A stretch of 45,708 bases of DNA from Gemmatimonadota bacterium (GTDB taxonomy: Bacteria > Gemmatimonadota > Gemmatimonadetes > Gemmatimonadales > Gemmatimonadaceae), in the NCBI GenBank assembly GCA_003152485.1, contig PMAE01000055.1, forward strand, positions 13,530-59,237, written 5' to 3'. Positions 41,389-45,708 of the stretch are shown here, one piece after another. The first letter of the stretch is position 1, and each line of letters starts with the position of its first letter. A program made the position numbers and the translations under genes. The notes below the pieces were generated by a model. The model worked only from the letters and a program-made list of their open reading frames with translations. It had not been told where the DNA came from and searched no databases.

Positions 41389-42528
41389 ATGGCTGGCCTG
41401 ATCGTCCTCCTCATCCTGATCGGGGCCGTGCTCGCGATCGGCAGCAGCGCGTTCAGAATCGTCGGGCAAGCGGAAGTGATGGTGATCGAGCGGTTGGGAC
41501 GGTTCAATCGCGTCGCGCGCTCCGGGTTCAATTTCCTGGTGCCGTTCATCGATCGACCACGGACGATCGACGTACGCGTATTCGATACCGACGTCAACGG
41601 CGTCAAACGGGTGACGGCCGGTTCGACGTCGCGCATCGACTTGCGCGAGCAGGTGTTGAATTTTCCGAGCCAGCCGGTGATCACGAAGGACAACGTGACC
41701 ATCGACATCGACGCCGTGATCTACTATCGCGTGGCGGATCCGCAGAAGGCGACGTACGCCGTGCAGAACCTGCCGTTTGCGCTCGAGACGCTGACGCGCA
41801 CGACGCTCCGGAACATCGTCGGAGAAATGGAGCTCGATCAGACGCTGGGATCGCGCGATACGATCAACAAGCGGATGCGTGACGTGATCGAGGAAGCGTC
41901 GATCGGCTGGGGCGTGGACGTGACGCGGGTGGAGCTCCAGGCGATCGAGCCGCCGCGCGACATCCAGCAGTCGATGGAGTTGCAGATGCGCGCGGAGCGG
42001 GAGCGGCGGGCGGCGGTCACAAACGCCGAGGCCGGGAAGCGCGCGGCGATTCTGGAAGCGGAAGGCGTGCGCGAGTCCGCGGTGCTCCGGGCCCAGGGTA
42101 TGGCGGCGGCACGAATCGCGATGGCGGAGGCGGAGGCGGAGACGATCACCAAGATCGCCAGCGCGATGCCGGGCACCGAGACTCTGGAGGCCGCGACTTA
42201 TCTATTGGCGCTCCGGTATTTCGAAGCCCTGCCGGCGGTCGCCCAGGGCGCGGCCACGACAATGTTTCTGCCGGCCGAGGCGTCGGGGGTGCTCGCGGCG
42301 CTGGGAAGCTTGCGCACGTTGCTGACGACCTCGCCTGGCGGCGCTCCAGGTGGCCGGCCCAGCGGTGGTCGAGGAAACCCTGGAGGCGCTCCGCCTGGCG
42401 CTGGCGGGATCCCGGCACCGGGCTCTGCGTGGCCCCCCATTCCGGGGCTGCTCGGGCCGGGATTGGGATCCGGGACGACGGATGGGTCGGGAACGGCAGC
42501 TGGAAAGCCACCGAGCGGTAACAAATAG
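41389..42528 (+). CDS. SPFH/stomatin-like membrane protein (QmcA type)
   Basis: The 379-residue protein has one N-terminal membrane helix (AGLIVLLILIGAVLAIGSSAF), a band-7 domain (IVGQAEVMVIERLGRFNRVARSGFNFLVPFIDRP) and a long coiled coil (ELQMRAERERRAAVTNAEAGKRAAILEAEG). These identify a QmcA/slipin-like SPFH protein that forms large membrane cages and modulates proteases or membrane domains. The last 90 residues are a Gly/Pro-rich tail (GGRPSGGRGNPGGAPPGAGG), which is unusual and probably disordered. No NfeD partner is adjacent. The start is the ATG at 41389. The 220 bases before it carry the ctpA terminator and no clear promoter. Confidence 0.9.
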   Translation: MAGLIVLLILIGAVLAIGSSAFRIVGQAEVMVIERLGRFNRVARSGFNFLVPFIDRPRTIDVRVFDTDVNGVKRVTAGSTSRIDLREQVLNFPSQPVITKDNVTIDIDAVIYYRVADPQKATYAVQNLPFALETLTRTTLRNIVGEMELDQTLGSRDTINKRMRDVIEEASIGWGVDVTRVELQAIEPPRDIQQSMELQMRAERERRAAVTNAEAGKRAAILEAEGVRESAVLRAQGMAAARIAMAEAEAETITKIASAMPGTETLEAATYLLALRYFEALPAVAQGAATTMFLPAEASGVLAALGSLRTLLTTSPGGAPGGRPSGGRGNPGGAPPGAGGIPAPGSAWPPIPGLLGPGLGSGTTDGSGTAAGKPPSGNK

Positions 42529-42578
42529 CGCCCAATCGTTCCGCATCGCAGCACAAACGTGCGGAATCACACAGCATC

Positions 42579-42839
42579 GTGTTTCTCATCGAGGAGACGC
42601 TGGCATTGCGATCGCCGTCTGGTCCGATCACCATGGAGCGCGCGGAGCGCATCGCGAGGGGCCACGCCTGCGAGAACTGCGGAGAGTACAACTACAAGCG
42701 GATGGTCGTGGAGGGGGTGGCCCCGAGCAAACGGTCCGAGCTCGGGGAGGTGTGGCGTGTCAATAAAACCTGCGGGGTGTGCGGACTAGAGCACGAGATG
42801 GGGATCTCGTCTCAAGGGGACGTGGTCTACGTGACGTAG
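42579..42839 (+). CDS. Small zinc-ribbon protein
   Basis: The 86-residue protein has two Cys pairs, CENC and CGVC, about 25 residues apart, consistent with one zinc ribbon, and an otherwise polar sequence. I do not recognise a family. The start is uncertain: GTG at 42579 or ATG at 42633, which keeps both Cys pairs. It follows the SPFH gene by 50 bases. Confidence 0.6.
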   Translation: MFLIEETLALRSPSGPITMERAERIARGHACENCGEYNYKRMVVEGVAPSKRSELGEVWRVNKTCGVCGLEHEMGISSQGDVVYVT

Positions 42840-42925
42840 GCGACGCCGCGGCGAGAGAGGGGAACAGAATCGGGGGAAACGGGAAAGGAGAAAAAAGGGT
42901 CAAAGGGTAGCAGGGAGGGGACAGC

Positions 42926-42966
42926 GGGGGCGGGGGCGGGGGCTGGGGGCTGGGGGCGGGGGGCGG
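42926..42966 (+). repeat. G-run tract with G-quadruplex potential
   Basis: Six runs of five or more Gs, separated by single C or CT, lie in 41 bases (GGGGGCGGGGGC, then GGGGGCT units). Shorter G-runs extend upstream to 42840. The tract lies in the 312-base gap between two small zinc-ribbon genes. The rest of the gap (42967-43151) holds no clear gene. Confidence 0.85.
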
Positions 42967-43151
42967 AACGTTTTCCACACCCGCCGGTATTCAGGAGCGT
43001 GAGCCGTGCCTGTCCAGTCTTTAGGATGGGCGCGGCCGTTCGCGCCAAGGGGCCGGCCTGACCGATAAGTGCCTCGGGCCGGTTAGATTTCAGGCTCAGC
43101 CGGTGCGCGGGAAGATCTGGGCGCGCCCGGAAGTATTCTTTGGAGGCTTTC

Positions 43152-43361
43152 ATGCGCAAACCACGCCCGAACACCTACAACCCGGCGCAAGCTCTGCACC
43201 TGATCGCCAGCGATCGGAGCGGCTCGCCTCTCAGTTGTCCGTCGTGTTCCGGCCCGATCGAACGCGATCCCACTCGGATGCCACCCCCCCCGAAATCTCA
43301 CGTGACGCTGAAGTGCACGCGGTGCGGGCGCTTCGCCAGGTACATCGCGGGGGCGGCCTAG
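43152..43361 (+). CDS. Small zinc-ribbon protein
   Basis: The 69-residue protein (MRKPRPNTYNPAQ...) has Cys pairs CPSC and CTRC, about 23 residues apart, forming a zinc ribbon. The N-terminal half is basic. GGAGG lies 5 bases before the ATG. No known family is apparent. An intrinsic terminator follows at 43409. Confidence 0.65.
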   Translation: MRKPRPNTYNPAQALHLIASDRSGSPLSCPSCSGPIERDPTRMPPPPKSHVTLKCTRCGRFARYIAGAA

Positions 43362-43408
43362 CGGGACCTCCCGGATCGGAATGGCCGGGTTGGCAGGATG
43401 GTCGCGGA

Positions 43409-43442
43409 GGCCGGGTGCAGCGTGCTGCAGCCGGCCTTTTGT
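43409..43442 (+). terminator. Intrinsic terminator after the small zinc-ribbon gene
   Basis: GGCCGG (43409-43414) plus TGCAGC (43416-43421) pair with GCTGCA (43424-43429) and CCGGCC (43431-43436) around a two-base loop, with a single G-G mismatch, followed by TTTTGT. This is a strong rho-independent terminator. Confidence 0.92.
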
Positions 43443-43630
43443 ACTCGGGGAATCCGACCCGCCGGCGGGGCGTCAAGAACGCGATTCATCCAGCCTCGAG
43501 GGTATGGCGCGCACAATACTTGCTCTCTTAGGACTGTATCAACGCGCACATCCGTTTACTGAATCTGCGCGATCTGTTTACCGGTGAGTGGCATCACAGT
43601 TAGTCCCGATAGGGGGAGAGGGGTCGGCAA

Positions 43631-43840
43631 ATGGAACGGCTCCAAGGAACGGTAAAATGGTTCAACGACGCGAAGGGCTACGGCTTCATTTCGCGCGAGG
43701 CCGGCCCCGATGTCTTCGTGCATTTCAGTTCAATTCAGGGGACGGGATTCAAGTCCCTTGCCGAGGGCGATCGCGTTGAATTCGAGATCGTGGAGGGCCA
43801 GAAAGGACCACAGGCGTCCGAGGTCGTGAAGAGCGCTTAG
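43631..43840 (+). CDS. Cold-shock protein (CspA family)
   Basis: The 69-residue protein is a single cold-shock domain with RNP1 (KGYGFIS) and RNP2 (VFVHFS), an RNA chaperone that melts structured mRNA. GGGGGAGAGG lies just before the ATG. About 190 bases of leader separate it from the previous terminator; this region may hold a csp-type structured 5' UTR. It has the usual length of CspA proteins. Confidence 0.97.
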   Translation: MERLQGTVKWFNDAKGYGFISREAGPDVFVHFSSIQGTGFKSLAEGDRVEFEIVEGQKGPQASEVVKSA

Positions 43841-43886
43841 TCGCGAACGATGGTTCGATGGCCACGCACGGGCCACAGAGGAAACT

Positions 43887-43934
43887 CACCCCGGGAGCGA
43901 TGCTGGGCGGCAGCCGCCTCGGGGTGCTTTTGTT
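43887..43934 (+). terminator. Intrinsic terminator after the cold-shock gene
   Basis: CACCCCG (43887-43893) pairs with CGGGGTG (43920-43926) around a GC-rich inner part, followed by CTTTTGTT. It lies 47 bases after the csp stop. Confidence 0.85.
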
Positions 43935-43986
43935 CGTTGAGAGGGCTCGCCGCGAACGGCTCATCCCGAGCGGCGAGTAGCAGCTC

Positions 43987-44451
43987 CTACGCGGCGACGG
44001 CGTGGGCTTGCCGCGGGGGATCGAGGGGAAGCTCTATCTGCTCGCGGCCGGTGGCGTGGACGGTGCTCGTGGTCACGTGGCGGACGCCGTCGCGGATGCC
44101 GTCGCGGATGCCGTCACGGATGCCGCCACGAAGGCCGTCGCGAACGGACGGCGCAGGCGAAATCACGACCGGCGGCGCGCCCTGAGCAGGATCGGCGGTG
44201 GAATCGTTCGACGCCAACTCGCCGGGCTGGGCCCCCTGATCGGGGGCACCGAGCTGCAACGTCTGATGGTAGAAGCGGAGCGTCTGGATCGGTGCCCGGA
44301 GACTCGTAACGTTCGCGCGACTGATGGCGATGGCTTCTTCGCGTACCTGCCGCGGGAGGGAGCGCGCGAGCGGGTGCGCCAGCAATCGCTGAATCGCGAC
44401 CGAATCATGGGCGATCAACGCCCCGCACAGATCCTCGAGGTACGCCAACAT
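43987..44451 (-). CDS. Hypothetical protein with a tetrapeptide repeat
   Basis: The 154-residue protein starts with a helical region of about 75 residues (LCGALIAHDSVAIQRLLAHPLARSLPRQVREEAIAISRANV), followed by a polar linker and an Ile/Val/Leu-Arg-Asp-Gly repeat encoded by a 12-bp tandem array, then a short tail. No family is recognised. GAGAGG precedes the ATG at a good distance. The 118 bases upstream contain no confident promoter. Confidence 0.65.
   Translation of the reverse strand: MLAYLEDLCGALIAHDSVAIQRLLAHPLARSLPRQVREEAIAISRANVTSLRAPIQTLRFYHQTLQLGAPDQGAQPGELASNDSTADPAQGAPPVVISPAPSVRDGLRGGIRDGIRDGIRDGVRHVTTSTVHATGREQIELPLDPPRQAHAVAA
44081..44140 (-). repeat. 12-bp tandem repeat in the hypothetical gene
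   Basis: Five 12-base units (CGGACGCCGTCG, CGGATGCCGTCG, CGGATGCCGTCA, CGGATGCCGCCA, CGAAGGCCGTCG) from 44081 encode the (R)DGI(R)-type tetrapeptides on the minus strand. The array is in frame. Confidence 0.9.
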
Positions 44452-44569
44452 ACCACCTCTCTACCCTGGGCTTAGATACACTTTGCAACTATTGTGCGAG
44501 TGCACGCAAGTGCGAGGGCCAGGCGAGACAGTGACGTTACAACGGGCGTCGCGGTAACTGCGAACCCGG

Positions 44570-45256
44570 TCAGGGGAGCAGATCGAACCGGACGCCGCGA
44601 CGGCGCGCCCGGCGACGTTTGGGGGCGTGACGAAAGAGCTGCGCCGGGCGCCCGCGACCCTCGCTTCGCCACTCATCGGTCGCCTCCACCAGCGATGCGC
44701 CATGCAGCGCGCGGCGGAAGCTCGCCTTGTGCAACCGGTGTCCAATCAGGATCTCGTACACCCGCTGTAAATCGCTCAATGTGAATGTCGGCGGCAGTAA
44801 CCGAAACGCGACGGGCGCATAGTCGAGTCGAAGCCGCACGCTCTCGACCGCCGCGCTCACGATCGCGCGCTGGCGTGGCGCGAGTGGCTGCAGCTCCGAC
44901 ACGGGGAACCACGCCGCGTCTTCGCCGGGCGCTGAAAGCGTTCCCACTGGAACCGCGCCCACGAACGCGACGGAGAGGTCCACGTCACCCGGGTGTCGCC
45001 GCCCATCGGCGAACGCGCCAGTCTGCTCGAGCCACACAGGGGCCGACGGCAACGCGCTCCGGGCCACCCGCACCGCCGTATCTTCCAACGTCGCATCCGA
45101 GCGCTCCGACAGGCTCCACGGAAGTGCCCACCGCTCCAGGGCACCGTCGGGCGCACGCACGAGCAACACCGCGAGATGCCGGTCGAGCGGCGTCACGAGC
45201 ACGACATCGACGGAATACGCGGCACGCCGGGCAGACGGAGTAGAACGATCTCGCAC
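44570..45256 (-). CDS. NrtR-like transcriptional regulator (Nudix-related plus winged helix)
   Basis: The 228-residue protein has an N-terminal Nudix-like domain whose Nudix box is degenerate (the usual REXXEE is replaced by DTAVRVA), so it probably binds but does not cleave a nucleotide ligand. The C-terminal winged helix is FRLLPPTFTLSDLQRVYEILIGHRLHKASFRRAL, as in NrtR regulators of NAD or sugar-nucleotide metabolism. The GTG start is used because it abuts the promoter region; there is no Met nearby. An inverted repeat in its own promoter is a candidate operator. Confidence 0.85.
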   Translation of the reverse strand: MRDRSTPSARRAAYSVDVVLVTPLDRHLAVLLVRAPDGALERWALPWSLSERSDATLEDTAVRVARSALPSAPVWLEQTGAFADGRRHPGDVDLSVAFVGAVPVGTLSAPGEDAAWFPVSELQPLAPRQRAIVSAAVESVRLRLDYAPVAFRLLPPTFTLSDLQRVYEILIGHRLHKASFRRALHGASLVEATDEWRSEGRGRPAQLFRHAPKRRRARRRGVRFDLLP

Positions 45257-45261
45257 TCCCC

Positions 45262-45290
45262 GATTTAGTACCGAGTGGATACTAAGTCAA
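45262..45290 (-). promoter_or_regulatory. Promoter of the NrtR-like gene
   Basis: On the minus strand TTGACT (45290-45285) and TAAATC (45267-45262) are 17 bases apart. The GTG start comes only 5 bases after the -10. Confidence 0.5.
45265..45285. promoter_or_regulatory. Candidate NrtR operator
   Basis: TTAGTA (45265-45270) and TACTAA (45280-45285) form 6-bp inverted arms across a 9-base spacer, 21 bases in all. They overlap the promoter of the NrtR-like gene. NrtR operators are known to be about 21-bp palindromes, so autoregulation is plausible. Confidence 0.5.
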
Positions 45291-45327
45291 GGGCCGCGGT
45301 ATGGCGCGCGCGACCCCCCCCGCGCGA

Positions 45328-45708
45328 CTACTGCGCGCCGTCGGCCTGGTCGCCCTCGGGCGTCGGGTCCGGTGCGGCCGCAGGCTTGGACTCCCCGCCC
45401 GACTCGGCTCCAGCATCGGGGCCGTGCTCGCCCTCCTCGGCGCGGCGGGCTTGCCACCGCTGCAGCGCACGTGCGACTTCCACGTTGTTGGCGGCGATCT
45501 CGGAGAGCGCATCAAGCGCGTGCTTGACGTCCGGAGCCACTGTCTCCGCGACCACCGGCGGGACATGCCCCACTCGGCGACCCGGGTCGGACCGGCGCTC
45601 GACTAAGACGTGGGCGCGGACGGTCGCATCGCCCGACGCGTCGGGCGTCGATTCGATCGCGACATACCCGCCGCCAGGCAACGGTCTGCGATACACGCGG
45701 TCGTCATC
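45328..45708 (-). CDS. Hypothetical protein, 5' end beyond the window
   Basis: The visible part encodes DDRVYRRPLPGGGYVAIE, then a beta-rich stretch (VRAHVLVERRSDPGRRVGHVPPVVAETVAPDVKHALDALSEIAANNVEVARALQRWQARR) and a Glu/Gly/Pro-rich acidic tail. The frame is open to the window edge, and the first in-frame start seen is GTG at 45696, so the gene may begin outside. No family is recognised. The 71 bases to the NrtR-like gene contain that gene's promoter. Confidence 0.6.
   Translation of the reverse strand, partial: DDDRVYRRPLPGGGYVAIESTPDASGDATVRAHVLVERRSDPGRRVGHVPPVVAETVAPDVKHALDALSEIAANNVEVARALQRWQARRAEEGEHGPDAGAESGGESKPAAAPDPTPEGDQADGAQ

Noticed and set aside
43010-43110. Possible structured RNA or tRNA before the small zinc-ribbon gene.
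   Set aside because: Only loose GGCCGG repeats are present; no cloverleaf, T-loop or other conserved RNA element could be made out.
44081-44140. Possible CRISPR-like or iteron array.
   Set aside because: The units are 12 bases without spacers and are in frame within a gene, so it is a coding tandem repeat.

Overview
The window is a high-GC bacterial chromosome segment of ordinary housekeeping and envelope genes, with no rRNA, tRNA, phage, IS element or CRISPR array seen. The gene mix suggests a diderm bacterium, most likely a member of the Gemmatimonadota or a close relative: a type II secretion system, a futalosine-pathway menaquinone gene (mqnD), an ECF sigma/anti-sigma pair, a penicillin acylase, a CtpA protease, and several small zinc-ribbon proteins. 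The phylum call is inference from gene content and composition, not a database match.

Left third (1-14.3 kb): a secreted phosphoesterase, then a nearly complete type II secretion (Gsp) locus split by strand. gspL-M-C-D-E-F runs leftward from 14.3 to 7.2 kb, and five of its genes are chained by 4-base GTGA/ATGA stop-start overlaps. The pseudopilins J-I-K run rightward (5.3-7.2 kb). The major pseudopilin gspG is leftward and meets a rightward gspH-like gene tail to tail. A secreted imelysin-like/di-haem cytochrome c peroxidase fusion sits in the middle. No prepilin peptidase (GspO) is in the window.

Centre (14.7-30.8 kb): a DUF892/YciF ferritin-like protein, a full-length Lhr-type helicase, and a copper module (copA-csoR). 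A textbook-looking CsoR operator lies in the promoter shared by lhr and copA. Leftward genes then follow: a small membrane protein and a penicillin acylase, a very unusual membrane-anchored protein with an [FeFe]-hydrogenase-like domain, and an ECF sigma / anti-sigma / thioredoxin operon.

Right third (30.9-45.7 kb): mostly rightward single genes. They are a double zinc-ribbon membrane protein, mqnD, a GAF histidine kinase with an HD-GYP response regulator, an acidic/basic bipolar H1-like protein, a MerR regulator, an SDR, a RepA-type replication initiator homologue, CtpA, a QmcA-like SPFH protein, three small proteins and a cold-shock protein. Leftward at the edge are a repeat-bearing hypothetical protein, an NrtR-like regulator with a candidate operator, and a partial hypothetical gene.

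Between genes there are REP-like palindromes, degenerate GT-rich heptamer repeats, a G-quadruplex-prone tract and four convincing intrinsic terminators. Several promoters place the -10 box 5-7 bases from the start codon, which suggests leaderless mRNAs. The most unusual gene is the hydrogenase-like membrane protein at 25.7-28.4 kb.
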